8,379 bases of DNA, taken from Bacillota bacterium (GTDB taxonomy: Bacteria > Bacillota_I > Bacilli_A > Acholeplasmatales > Acholeplasmataceae). Within the stretch, counting starts at the first letter, position 1. Every line of letters starts with the position of its first letter. The stretch spans positions 1-8,379 of the forward strand of contig JAEWVV010000193.1 of NCBI GenBank assembly GCA_023458995.1. Reading direction: 5' to 3'. The position numbers and the translations under genes were made by a program. Below the pieces are notes generated by a model. It was not told the origin of the DNA, did not search any database, and worked only from the letters and a program-made list of their open reading frames with translations. Positions 1 to 7,070 of the stretch are shown piece by piece.

Positions 1-1513
1 CAATACGATATTGGTTATGTGTCTTATCATTATTACCAATAACAATTTCCATCGTGGTTGCTTCCGCACCAATGGCTACTTTATTCCATGTTAATGCGGT
101 TGTCTTATTGACATCACCTGCACCCACATTGACTCTACTTTCTAACGCAATACCATAAATACGATCAGGTTGTCCTAAATAGAACATCTTTTGATTGCCA
201 TCATCACCTGTAGCACCTCTTAAGCTGTTGGATTGCATTTGAACTAATTGCCATTCAATAATTAAAGGACGTGTGCGTAAGTTATCAGGATTATCATCAA
301 AATTCCATTCGGATAATGAACTTACATTAAGTGCATCAAATGCACTCTTTAGGATACCTGGATAAAGCGAATCTTCAACAATTACTTCAATGGTGATTTC
401 AACATCAGGATTTGTGAAGCTCTTCACTGTAACGACTGTTGTACCAGCCTTAAGTGCTTCCCATGTGCCATCAGCATTTAACTGAATAATTCCAGGAACG
501 GAATATTCAAAAATAAGTAATGGATTTGAAGCGTTTTCTGGTGTAATACCAAAATCGAAATTATAAAGTGATGGCCAGTATGTCATATCATCAGCAGCTT
601 GACCAGCACCTGGACCTGCAGTACCTGCAATAAGTCCATCTTTACGTGCAAGTTCATCACCTGACATATCCCATTGTGTACCAACTGCTGTCTTAAATGT
701 GTAATCGGTTGTACTACCGTCTAGAAGTTTATCGGTTTCGATTGCTGTAACTGGTGAGAAAGCAACAATCGTTACTTCTACATAAACAACAACGCCGCTG
801 TTATCTTGTGCAGTACCACGAATGTATCCGACACCTTCTTCAGCAATACCTTCAACTGTCACACGTGTAACGGTTGCAGCCTCGATATCAACAATCTTTT
901 CAGCTTCAACATCGACAACAACAAAAGCATCGCCATCTTTCTTCACAACGTCCCATTCAACTGCTTTATTGGTTGCATTGTTTGGAGCAACCGTAAAGCT
1001 TAATTGAACGCTTTGTGAATAAGCAACTTCTGCTTTATAAGGATTAGTTGCTGTGCCTTCACCTGTTAGTAGAGGGAAGTTAATCGATACGACATTGATA
1101 TCTGTAGAATTAACATTGACTTTGACGTATTTGACAAAATCAGTATCATCTACTTTTACTTCTACATAATGTGTACCAACAAGTAATCCTTTAATATCGA
1201 CTTTTGAGTTTGTAGAAGATGATAAAACTTCAACACCCTTTGGATCTGCTGAAGGTAATTCTATAAACTCATTTCCGCTTTTCTTAACTAAACGATAACT
1301 GACATTAACGTCAAGATCTTCAGGCGTAATGACGATTGGAACAGATATTGTTTGATTTTGATTTAACGTTAATTCATATGGTGCCTCAATGGTTCCTTCT
1401 CCCGTTAAACCACTAAGCACAACATCTGATACGGTGACTGTAGGATCATTTGTACAGCCAATTAAAACAACTAAGGATAAAACAATGACTAAAGCATACA
1501 ATAACTTTCTCAA
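1..1513 (-). CDS. Surface lipoprotein with tandem Ig-like domains (3' end outside window)
   Basis: Seen: an open frame of 504 codons runs off the left edge. It starts at TTG (1513-1511), 7 bases after a perfect AGGAGG; there is no in-frame ATG nearby. Residues 1-20 are a lipoprotein signal peptide with two basic residues, a hydrophobic stretch and lipobox LIGC, so Cys20 should be lipidated and the protein held on the outer membrane face. Approximate domains are Ig-like A (26-134), Ig-like B (135-253), and 255-381, whose end (residues near WEALKAGTTVVTVKS) has the typical closing strands of a BIG_2-type bacterial Ig domain. A different region begins near residue 382 and ends in a beta-rich segment (TTMEIVIGN) that may be a carbohydrate-binding jelly roll; this is only a guess. 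A and B share the motif LTGEGT followed by PY. Function is unknown. Adhesion or polysaccharide binding is inferred from the architecture and from the LacI-type operators upstream. Confidence 0.9.
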   Translation of the reverse strand, partial: MRKLLYALVIVLSLVVLIGCTNDPTVTVSDVVLSGLTGEGTIEAPYELTLNQNQTISVPIVITPEDLDVNVSYRLVKKSGNEFIELPSADPKGVEVLSSSTNSKVDIKGLLVGTHYVEVKVDDTDFVKYVKVNVNSTDINVVSINFPLLTGEGTATNPYKAEVAYSQSVQLSFTVAPNNATNKAVEWDVVKKDGDAFVVVDVEAEKIVDIEAATVTRVTVEGIAEEGVGYIRGTAQDNSGVVVYVEVTIVAFSPVTAIETDKLLDGSTTDYTFKTAVGTQWDMSGDELARKDGLIAGTAGPGAGQAADDMTYWPSLYNFDFGITPENASNPLLIFEYSVPGIIQLNADGTWEALKAGTTVVTVKSFTNPDVEITIEVIVEDSLYPGILKSAFDALNVSSLSEWNFDDNPDNLRTRPLIIEWQLVQMQSNSLRGATGDDGNQKMFYLGQPDRIYGIALESRVNVGAGDVNKTTALTWNKVAIGAEATTMEIVIGNNDKTHNQYRI

Positions 1514-1520
1514 ATCTAAC

Positions 1521-1526
1521 CCTCCT
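1521..1526 (-). promoter_or_regulatory. Ribosome binding site deciding a TTG start
   Basis: AGGAGG on the minus strand, 7 bases before TTG at 1513. It fixes the start of the Ig-domain lipoprotein, because no ATG or GTG lies at a suitable distance and the TTG leads straight into a lipoprotein signal peptide. Confidence 0.9.
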
Positions 1527-1534
1527 GTTTTTTA

Positions 1535-1548
1535 AAAAACCGGTTTTT
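1535..1548. promoter_or_regulatory. Palindromic operator-like site 1 (LacI-family type)
   Basis: A perfect 14-base palindrome, five A, CCGG, five T. It lies in the leader of the Ig-domain lipoprotein gene, about 8 bases upstream of its ribosome binding site. A central CG flanked by A and T runs is the usual form of LacI-family operators. CCGG is uncommon in DNA this AT-rich. Repression by blocking elongation or by looping to the sites upstream is inferred. Confidence 0.65.
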
Positions 1549-1590
1549 CAAATTCATTAAAAAATCGCCTGTTTATTTCTTAATTAATGT

Positions 1591-1610
1591 TAAGAAAACC
1601 GGTTTTTTTA
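1591..1610. promoter_or_regulatory. Palindromic operator-like site 2 (LacI-family type)
   Basis: The core AAAACCGGTTTT (1595-1606) is a perfect palindrome. Symmetry continues through TAA/TTA at 1591-1593 and 1608-1610, with one mismatched pair. The core is identical to that of site 1, and the two centres are 59 bases apart. Both lie downstream of the predicted promoter, within the leader of the lipoprotein gene. Confidence 0.65.
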
Positions 1611-1645
1611 TTTTTACAATATAAAGCAGTTCTTTCTATGAATCG

Positions 1646-1657
1646 GAAACCGCTTTC
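1646..1657. promoter_or_regulatory. Imperfect operator-like site 3 near the transcription start
   Basis: GAAACCGCTTTC is symmetric around a central CG except for one pair. It fits the general LacI-family form GAAAnCGnTTTC. Its centre lies about 51 bases upstream of site 2 and roughly 12 bases after the predicted transcription start, a position from which a bound repressor would block initiation. It is less certain than sites 1 and 2. Confidence 0.45.
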
Positions 1658-1670
1658 AGTATACAAAGTT

Positions 1671-1699
1671 ATTTTATCAAAGGTGTGTTTGAATGTCAA
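1671..1699 (-). promoter_or_regulatory. Promoter of the Ig-domain lipoprotein gene
   Basis: On the minus strand, a perfect -35 TTGACA (1699-1694), a 17-base spacer and -10 TAAAAT (1676-1671). Transcription would start near 1664, giving a leader of about 150 bases that contains the three palindromic sites. This is the best sigma-70-type promoter in the window. Confidence 0.75.
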
Positions 1700-1760
1700 T
1701 AAGAATATTTTGTGAGTTGATTTTAATATAGGACTTTATAAGTCACTTAGACATTAAAGT

Positions 1761-1792
1761 AAAATACCCAATTGTCACCAAATGGGTATTTT
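1761..1792 (-). terminator. Rho-independent terminator of the large lipoprotein gene
   Basis: Inverted repeat AAAATACCCA / TGGGTATTTT (10 base pairs), extended across one A-A mismatch by TTG/CAA and closed by a four-base loop. It begins about 30 bases after the TAA of the 1387-residue lipoprotein gene and ends in a T-rich run on the minus strand. It separates that gene from the promoter of the next lipoprotein gene. Confidence 0.8.
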
Positions 1793-1821
1793 ATCTGAAT
1801 TTTTCTCAAGTTAATTTTACG

Positions 1822-4800
1822 TTATTCATATTTCGGATATAAAACAATAGGATTGGATGAATTTATATTCTCAAATTCATAAACAAATGTGTTATCTAAA
1901 TACCATCCCATGAATCCATCTTGTCCTCCAATTGGTAGATTTGGTATTGAACCAAATGAAGCTTTGATGATTTCTTTCGTCTGATAGAGCTTAAATGAGA
2001 TAAACATGGGTTCTTGGTGATCAACAAGTTCCATCTGGAATACACGGTTTAATGAAGTTAAACCATAATTCATACTGCTCTTGATAACTGTTTCACCCTC
2101 TAATAATACATCTTTTCCTAACCAATTTCTATTAGCCCAATCATATTCATATATACGTTTGCTTGTGATAACACTTAGTCTAACGACATCTATGAGTGTT
2201 TCATCTTCCTGTAATGTAAGTATCTTGACTTCTTCATTTACAAATAGAAGACGACGTTGGCTTGTAAGTACATACTTACTCCCCATCGTTTTTCCAACTG
2301 AAATGACCTTTTCATTCATATTAAGTTTATTTTCTAGATCAATCACTTGATGATTGGTTGATTCGATAAACGTGAATAACCTGTCACTTGATGTATAGGC
2401 CGTTTTATCTAGAACTTCAAGGATAACTTCATCTTGATTAAGTCCAAGATTTTCTTCATTTGGAATAAATTGATACGATCCATCCTGAAGTCTATAGTCA
2501 AATATAAGTATTCTACCGTCTTCAAATACTTCCTTATACGTTATACCTGAGGCAACTCTTAAAATTGCTTTTTGTTCTCCTACATTAACTGGTAGTCTAT
2601 ATAAGTTGATTGTGTCAAAACTTCCATTTACATAATGGTAGGCAATTGGTTTATCATTGATGACCGCGATGAAGTAGCGACTACTTCTTATCAGTTCAGT
2701 AACATTGCTTACTATAGACACTACGCCATCTAAACCAAATATATACATTTTGTTTATAGAGGATAAGCCAATAAAGAATTGTTTTTGCTCGTTAATGACA
2801 TTAAAATTGAATAATGAATCGACATCTATCTCTTCATCAATTGCAAGATTGAGATTGATGGTTTTGACAACAACCATTTCTGTTGTATCGAGAATATGAA
2901 CCTCTTTATTTTGCATGATAAATAAAGCATATCTTCCAAATGAAACCATCCCACTGATTTGACTACGGGTAAATCCTAAACGTTCAGTCAAGTTAACTGG
3001 TTGATTAATCATATAGAATTCATCTTGATATTCATTTTGTAGACTATGTTGAAACATATAAAGTGAATCATTATATTCAGCAAACAATCCTTGATTGATG
3101 AAAAAGAACGCATACTCTCCATCAATCACTTCTTCTTCTAATAGAATAATCGAAACGTCTTTTGGTATTAAATTAATATAAAATGTTTGACTATCTGTTA
3201 ATACATAATCTATATCCAATATGTGCTCTCGCTCAATATCAGAATAGAACGCTTCAACTTCATAACCATAAAGAAATGACATTATATCTCTTAGCGTTTC
3301 ATCATAGAATGTATTAACAAAGTGAAGATTGTTTTCTTGATCATAGAGATTAATTTGTAAAGAGATTGGATTAAATCGTGCATAAAGATGTAAATCTTCA
3401 TAGCGCGTTTGGTTATTATTCAAATATCTAACATTATTTTCATCATACCATCCCATAAACTGATACCCTGGTTTTACAGGAATTGTTGATGTAATCATTG
3501 GTGCTTCACCGGTTTTTGATTCTGTTGGTGTAATCACACCTTCAATATCATGATAATAGACAGAGTATTTATCATTCGTCCACTTTGCATAAAGGGTGTA
3601 CGTATTCCCTGGTTTTACCTTATCAGGATGAAATAATTCAGTTAACTCAGGATCCATAAACCAACCAAGGAAGTATTTCCCTGTTTCGGTTGGAATAGGT
3701 AAATCTATACCTACATTCATTTCAACAACACGTGAATCGATAAGTTGATCTGTTTGGGTCACATAGTTCAACTTATAAGCATGAGGAACTTCATATAAAT
3801 ATAAGTTATAATCTTGACTTGCTGTATTTGGAACTTCCTCGATAGCATTTGACACTAGAGACCAGTTCTTATGAATAAGAGGATCCAAATCAATATTTAA
3901 AGGTATATGGGCATCTTTTGATAACTTATAGTGATCTTCAATTTTCCAAATAGCAAACACACTCTTTTCATAATGTTCAAAATCATGTTTAATATGTTTT
4001 TGTCCGTCCCATGTTATGGCTTGATATAGATTGCCATCCATGACCAAATCGAATAATTTAGAAGTATTTAATTCATCTAGAACAGATTGTATAAGGGTAG
4101 CATCATATGAAAAATCATATCCTGCATAGAATGATGTTGAAGTAAGTAAACGGAAGAATGAAGGTTCTTCATAGTTTGAAAGATAAAATAAAATCTCTTC
4201 ATCTTCTAAAAGTGATACATGATCAATTCTTTTGTACTCACGGGAATAGCGATCGTAGACAATGATCTGACTCTGATTAGTTATAAATAGATTAGGTCTA
4301 TCTTGATTACTATTTGAACTATATGAAAAATCGGTCACAAATTCATTTTCATTGAGAGGTAATGTAATTTTGATTAATCCTCTTATACCTGGTGATGATA
4401 AACCATTTTCTAGTGAAACATTATAAAGGTTATGTTGATTGGTATAAATCAAATTACCCATAACATCAATAATCTCTTCGTTAGAACTCAAACCCAAATC
4501 ATAAACTTGATTAATGCCATAGGTTGTTTGGTCCATTTGATCGACTACATAACTTGCATAATGATAAGCATTTCCGTTTGAGGTGATTAAATAAACATAA
4601 TTATTAACAACTAAAAAATCAATAACATACTCACCGTGATTCAGATTTATGTCTTTTGTTATGTTACCATATGCATTTGATGGACCAAAGAAAACATTTC
4701 TTACGAGATAGAGTTGATTTTTATCTGTTAAAATAAAATAATCTTGACGTTGGAAAAGAACTTCCTTTACATGATCAGTTTCATCTTCGATTTTATACAC

Positions 4801-5985
4801 ATAGGGAAATCCACTAGGATCAGTCAAATCGATAATGCCAAATTCACAAACAACAATCATGGCACTTTGTTGGTTGCTGGTATAATTGAACTCAATGAAA
4901 TCACCAAGCTTATAATCATGTAAATCAAAAGTTTTAACACCTGCATCTCGATAACCCAGCATACCATATAATAGTTCAATCACGTGGACTTTATTGTTAC
5001 TCGTTCCGATATATACGCGTTGACTAGATGTTTTAATCTCTAGAATGGTTTCATCATGAGCTAAAGAAATCAAACCTAAGTCGATATATTGGGTTTCAAA
5101 ACCTATGTCTATAACTTGGTATAGATGAGAATCTTCTGTTAATCCATAATGGATAACATTGTTTTGATCATATTGCTCAACATGAGTCGATATAAATGTG
5201 ACTGGTGTTAAATACTTTTGATAGTAAAAGATATCAAACTGTTTTTTAACTGTTTCAACGTACAGTACCTGTTTGACCTGATGTACATTAAAGATACCTG
5301 TAGGAAACATAAAATTAAGTGAAACGATTTCAGTATCCAGAGACTTTTCAACATAACTTTCAAATTGATTCAGTTGTTGAAGATGAACGCTTTGGTTAGA
5401 AACATTATCCTTATATCCTGTATAAATCACTTCAACATCATAGTATATGACATCCCATTTTGCATATAAATCAAGATTATTTTCTAATGATATTGGTTCT
5501 TGCATCGGAGTCGTTAAAGCTTCATCTAAACACCAATTTAAGAAAGTTGCACTTGAATGTGTAGGTGTTATCAACTCTGGGAAGTTATCTTCAGAGCTAA
5601 CATAGTATATTTTAAAGACTTCTCCAGGGTAAGCAAACGTTCGAATCACTTTAGTGTCTGAACCGATGGCTAGTACTAATATTTTGTAGCTTTTTTCTTG
5701 GGTTTCGTTTCCAAGGGTAAACTTAGCAGTTAAAGTTACTTCTACATCTACATTAGATCGTATAACATTTCCGTTAAAATTAAAAATAGATGGATCAGAA
5801 GAAGTCCATTCAATGAAAATCGCTTGTCCATCATGTTCAATGATTGTTGGTAACTCCATAGAGGCATCGACTGAGGCAGGTAATTGATATTTAGAAATGG
5901 CTTTAGCGAGTGTACTAGCTTCATTTTCTTGACATCCATAAAGAAAAAATAACAAAAAAAATCCTAAAAACCAGATTTTTCTCAT
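1822..5985 (-). CDS. Giant lipoprotein with Ig-like, InlB B-repeat and RCC1-like propeller regions
   Basis: Seen: 1387 codons, ATG start 6 bases after AGGAGG. Residues 1-18 form a lipoprotein signal with lipobox LYGC, so Cys18 is the likely lipid anchor. Residues about 27-105 (IEWTSSDPS near Trp60) match an atrophied bacterial Ig domain. Four segments have the InlB/Listeria-Bacteroides repeat signature of a GW or NW turn, with LYAKW or LYPKY at the end of each complete repeat: about 118-178, 740-803, 804-872 and 1325-1387. Between them, about 265-630 and 955-1322 are series of short strands with recurring patterns such as VYLITSNGNAYHY, KYVLTSQRRLLF and DETLIDV. These resemble degenerate RCC1-type propeller blades without the usual GxNxxGQLG core. 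Known: such repeats occur in surface proteins that bind proteins or glycans. Inferred: an extracellular adhesin or scaffold. No enzyme motif is visible. The gene is monocistronic, with its own promoter and terminator. All its Trp codons that I checked are TGG. Confidence 0.93.
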   Translation of the reverse strand: MRKIWFLGFFLLFFLYGCQENEASTLAKAISKYQLPASVDASMELPTIIEHDGQAIFIEWTSSDPSIFNFNGNVIRSNVDVEVTLTAKFTLGNETQEKSYKILVLAIGSDTKVIRTFAYPGEVFKIYYVSSEDNFPELITPTHSSATFLNWCLDEALTTPMQEPISLENNLDLYAKWDVIYYDVEVIYTGYKDNVSNQSVHLQQLNQFESYVEKSLDTEIVSLNFMFPTGIFNVHQVKQVLYVETVKKQFDIFYYQKYLTPVTFISTHVEQYDQNNVIHYGLTEDSHLYQVIDIGFETQYIDLGLISLAHDETILEIKTSSQRVYIGTSNNKVHVIELLYGMLGYRDAGVKTFDLHDYKLGDFIEFNYTSNQQSAMIVVCEFGIIDLTDPSGFPYVYKIEDETDHVKEVLFQRQDYFILTDKNQLYLVRNVFFGPSNAYGNITKDINLNHGEYVIDFLVVNNYVYLITSNGNAYHYASYVVDQMDQTTYGINQVYDLGLSSNEEIIDVMGNLIYTNQHNLYNVSLENGLSSPGIRGLIKITLPLNENEFVTDFSYSSNSNQDRPNLFITNQSQIIVYDRYSREYKRIDHVSLLEDEEILFYLSNYEEPSFFRLLTSTSFYAGYDFSYDATLIQSVLDELNTSKLFDLVMDGNLYQAITWDGQKHIKHDFEHYEKSVFAIWKIEDHYKLSKDAHIPLNIDLDPLIHKNWSLVSNAIEEVPNTASQDYNLYLYEVPHAYKLNYVTQTDQLIDSRVVEMNVGIDLPIPTETGKYFLGWFMDPELTELFHPDKVKPGNTYTLYAKWTNDKYSVYYHDIEGVITPTESKTGEAPMITSTIPVKPGYQFMGWYDENNVRYLNNNQTRYEDLHLYARFNPISLQINLYDQENNLHFVNTFYDETLRDIMSFLYGYEVEAFYSDIEREHILDIDYVLTDSQTFYINLIPKDVSIILLEEEVIDGEYAFFFINQGLFAEYNDSLYMFQHSLQNEYQDEFYMINQPVNLTERLGFTRSQISGMVSFGRYALFIMQNKEVHILDTTEMVVVKTINLNLAIDEEIDVDSLFNFNVINEQKQFFIGLSSINKMYIFGLDGVVSIVSNVTELIRSSRYFIAVINDKPIAYHYVNGSFDTINLYRLPVNVGEQKAILRVASGITYKEVFEDGRILIFDYRLQDGSYQFIPNEENLGLNQDEVILEVLDKTAYTSSDRLFTFIESTNHQVIDLENKLNMNEKVISVGKTMGSKYVLTSQRRLLFVNEEVKILTLQEDETLIDVVRLSVITSKRIYEYDWANRNWLGKDVLLEGETVIKSSMNYGLTSLNRVFQMELVDHQEPMFISFKLYQTKEIIKASFGSIPNLPIGGQDGFMGWYLDNTFVYEFENINSSNPIVLYPKYE

Positions 5986-5991
5986 AATTCC

Positions 5992-6017
5992 CCTCCTGTG
6001 GTTTTTCTTTTATTATA
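5992..6017 (-). promoter_or_regulatory. -10 box and ribosome binding site of the giant lipoprotein gene
   Basis: The -10 box TATAAT is perfect (6017-6012) and the Shine-Dalgarno AGGAGG is at 5997-5992, giving a very short leader of about 20 bases. The -35 region (about 6035-6040) is weak and lacks a clear TTGACA, so the promoter is less certain than the ribosome binding site. Confidence 0.5.
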
Positions 6018-6145
6018 ACTTATATTTTTAAGATAAACATCTTATTTTTTGATGTGAGTACATGTTTTTCCATTAGGGCAACAAAAAACACGCTTTTCCA
6101 AATTAAACATTGTAATATTTTTTTCCACCAATCAAGTAAATGTTA

Positions 6146-6391
6146 CTACTTCTTTATGACATCCACGATTTGATTGATCTTACTTTTAACATCCTTGATA
6201 CCTTTATTGATATCTTGGTTTAGTTTGTATGCTGGGTTTTCTCTGAATACTAAGATGACATCTTTTCTGTTTGTCCCAACAGCGTTGATGAAGTCCCATC
6301 CTTCTTTTTCATTCTGATTGATGACTTCTTCAATCTTTAATGCTTTTTCTTCTGTCTTGCGAATCTTTTTGATGACTTCAGTTTTTAACAT
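6146..6391 (-). CDS. Small DUF4177-like protein of unknown function
   Basis: Seen: 81 codons, ATG at 6391 with GGAGG 7 bases upstream, TAG stop. The central part, [16 protein letters not shown] followed by a beta strand DVILVFRE, has the helix, GW and closing strand of the DUF4177 family, whose members are small alpha-beta proteins of unknown role. The usual first beta strand is replaced by a lysine- and glutamate-rich N-terminus. Residues from about 57 to the end ([22 protein letters not shown] region) form a lysine-rich amphipathic helix that is probably an added coiled coil. There is no signal peptide or membrane segment, so it is likely cytoplasmic. It starts 34 bases after a 59-residue gene on the same strand and is probably cotranscribed with it. 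No strong terminator follows. The family assignment rests on motif recall only. Confidence 0.82.
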   Translation of the reverse strand: MLKTEVIKKIRKTEEKALKIEEVINQNEKEGWDFINAVGTNRKDVILVFRENPAYKLNQDINKGIKDVKSKINQIVDVIKK

Positions 6392-6425
6392 AATAAATCC
6401 TCCATTAATATTAATATTTTTTATA

Positions 6426-6605
6426 TTATTCTTGGATTGTAGCTAACTTTTCATTTAGAAGTTGTAGAGATATATTTAAAGCAAGAACTCTACGCTCTAT
6501 GAGAGTTCTTTGTGATTTAGATAGATTGTCTTTGTTGATAACCGCAATCTTTCTAATGATGGATTCGATTTGCTTAATTGATTCCTTTAGATTATCTTTA
6601 TTCAA
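6426..6605 (-). CDS. Small helical protein, probable TTG start, unknown function
   Basis: Seen: 59 codons from TTG (6605-6603) to TAA (6428-6426). The protein begins [15 protein letters not shown] and has leucine, isoleucine and charged residues in a heptad-like spacing to its end ([13 protein letters not shown]), so it should be almost wholly alpha-helical and perhaps a coiled-coil dimer. There is no signal peptide. An AAGGGAG lies upstream, 11 bases before TTG. An ATG sits at a better spacing (7 bases) but is in another frame and stops after three codons (ATG ATT GAA TAA). Either TTG is the true start or a one-base shift separates the frame from its ATG. The absence of stops, the helical pattern and the position before the 81-residue gene support it as real. 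I do not recognise a family. Confidence 0.6.
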   Translation of the reverse strand: MNKDNLKESIKQIESIIRKIAVINKDNLSKSQRTLIERRVLALNISLQLLNEKLATIQE

Positions 6606-6639
6606 TCATTGAATAACTCCCTTCATTTGATAAATGATT
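6604..6639 (-). promoter_or_regulatory. Leader hairpins around the small-gene start
   Basis: Two alternative stems can form in the mRNA. TCATTT/AAATGA (6637-6632 with 6628-6623, loop of three) lies just before and touches the Shine-Dalgarno. AATCATT/AATGATT (6639-6633 with 6610-6604) would place the Shine-Dalgarno in the loop and the initiation region in the stem. A translational control role is a guess. Confidence 0.3.
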
Positions 6640-6674
6640 CTAAACTATCGTTACTACTTATTACGCTTAATAAA

Positions 6675-6683
6675 ATTATAACA
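6675..6683 (-). promoter_or_regulatory. Extended -10 promoter of the small-gene pair
   Basis: TGTTATAAT on the minus strand is a perfect -10 TATAAT preceded by the TGn extension, which removes the need for a good -35; none is visible. Transcription would start near 6668, about 60 bases before the TTG at 6605. It would serve the 59- and 81-residue genes as one operon. Confidence 0.55.
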
Positions 6684-6705
6684 TCCCTTAGTTATTAGTC
6701 CCGTT

Positions 6706-6753
6706 AAATGTAAAACTGACAAACAGGCATCATTATGCTGCTGTTTTACATTT
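6706..6753. repeat. Long hairpin with 11-base perfect stem
   Basis: AAATGTAAAAC (6706-6716) is the exact reverse complement of GTTTTACATTT (6743-6753). The 26 bases between contain a further inverted GCAT/ATGC (6727-6730, 6735-6738) and a competing AAACAG/CTGTTT (6721-6726, 6741-6746), so the RNA could switch between two pairings. It lies upstream of the small-gene promoter. It may be an operator, a structured RNA, or the remnant of an insertion sequence end. Confidence 0.6.
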
Positions 6754-6948
6754 TTGCATTACGATGCTGAAAAATGTTATGTAGGAGACATTTAAAGAAG
6801 CTCAGGGAAGTACTGGATGTTGTATAGAAAAGTGTAGAACTTAAGATAAACTTTTTATGCTCATATGAATTTCAAAATCTCAATGAAAAGACGAATGCGA
6901 TTTCTAATCAAAATACGCAATTACCGATTCAAATATTTTTATTCGCGA

Positions 6949-6976
6949 TAGAAACTATACTATATAGTACTTTCTA
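6949..6976. repeat. 28-base imperfect palindrome
   Basis: TAGAAA and TTTCTA flank a core where CTATA (6955-6959) pairs with TATAG (6963-6967). The outer six pairs are perfect and the centre is imperfect. It sits about 100 bases after the helicase stop codon. A DNA-binding site or a weak hairpin are both possible; it lacks the GC-rich stem of a good terminator. Confidence 0.4.
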
Positions 6977-7070
6977 CTTAATTCTTGTGTCTATCCATTG
7001 AAATAGTTATTAAATGTATCATTTATAGACATTTTTATATCGCTGATTCAATTAAAACCCTAAGTGGCCT

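Larger units (their letters stand above)
6606..7070. other. Gene-poor gap between helicase and small operon
   Basis: No convincing coding region on either strand. It holds an extended -10 promoter, leader hairpins, a long hairpin (6706-6753), a 28-base imperfect palindrome (6949-6976) and three inverted AAATGT/ACATTT pairs. No clear terminator follows the helicase stop codon at 7071. The repeats suggest a decayed mobile element end or a regulatory or small-RNA locus; neither can be proved here. Confidence 0.5.

Noticed and set aside
806..1007. Two short plus-strand open frames of 61-65 codons
   Set aside because: They lie antisense to the Ig-domain lipoprotein, have no ribosome binding site, and their low-complexity Ser/Thr/Asn composition mirrors the opposite strand.
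2081..2899. Plus-strand open frames of 89 and 64 codons
   Set aside because: They are antisense to the 1387-codon lipoprotein gene, without ribosome binding sites or recognisable domains.
3507..3517. CACCGGTTTTT resembling half of the LacI-type operator
   Set aside because: It is inside the giant lipoprotein coding region, is not symmetric and is most likely chance.
5748..5939. 63-codon minus-strand frame
   Set aside because: An out-of-frame shadow inside the start of the giant lipoprotein gene, with no upstream Shine-Dalgarno.
6135..6147. AGTAA/TTACT stem at the end of the DUF4177-like gene as a terminator
   Set aside because: Only five AT-rich pairs and no following T-run on the minus strand.
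6706..6753. CRISPR repeat or array
   Set aside because: There is a single hairpin only, with no direct repeats at regular spacing and no cas gene in view.
6774..7001. Plus-strand frame starting MLCRRHLKKL with one in-frame TAG, as a decayed gene or transposase
   Set aside because: It is interrupted at 6825-6827, has no recognisable motif, and the flanking DNA has no other sign of coding.
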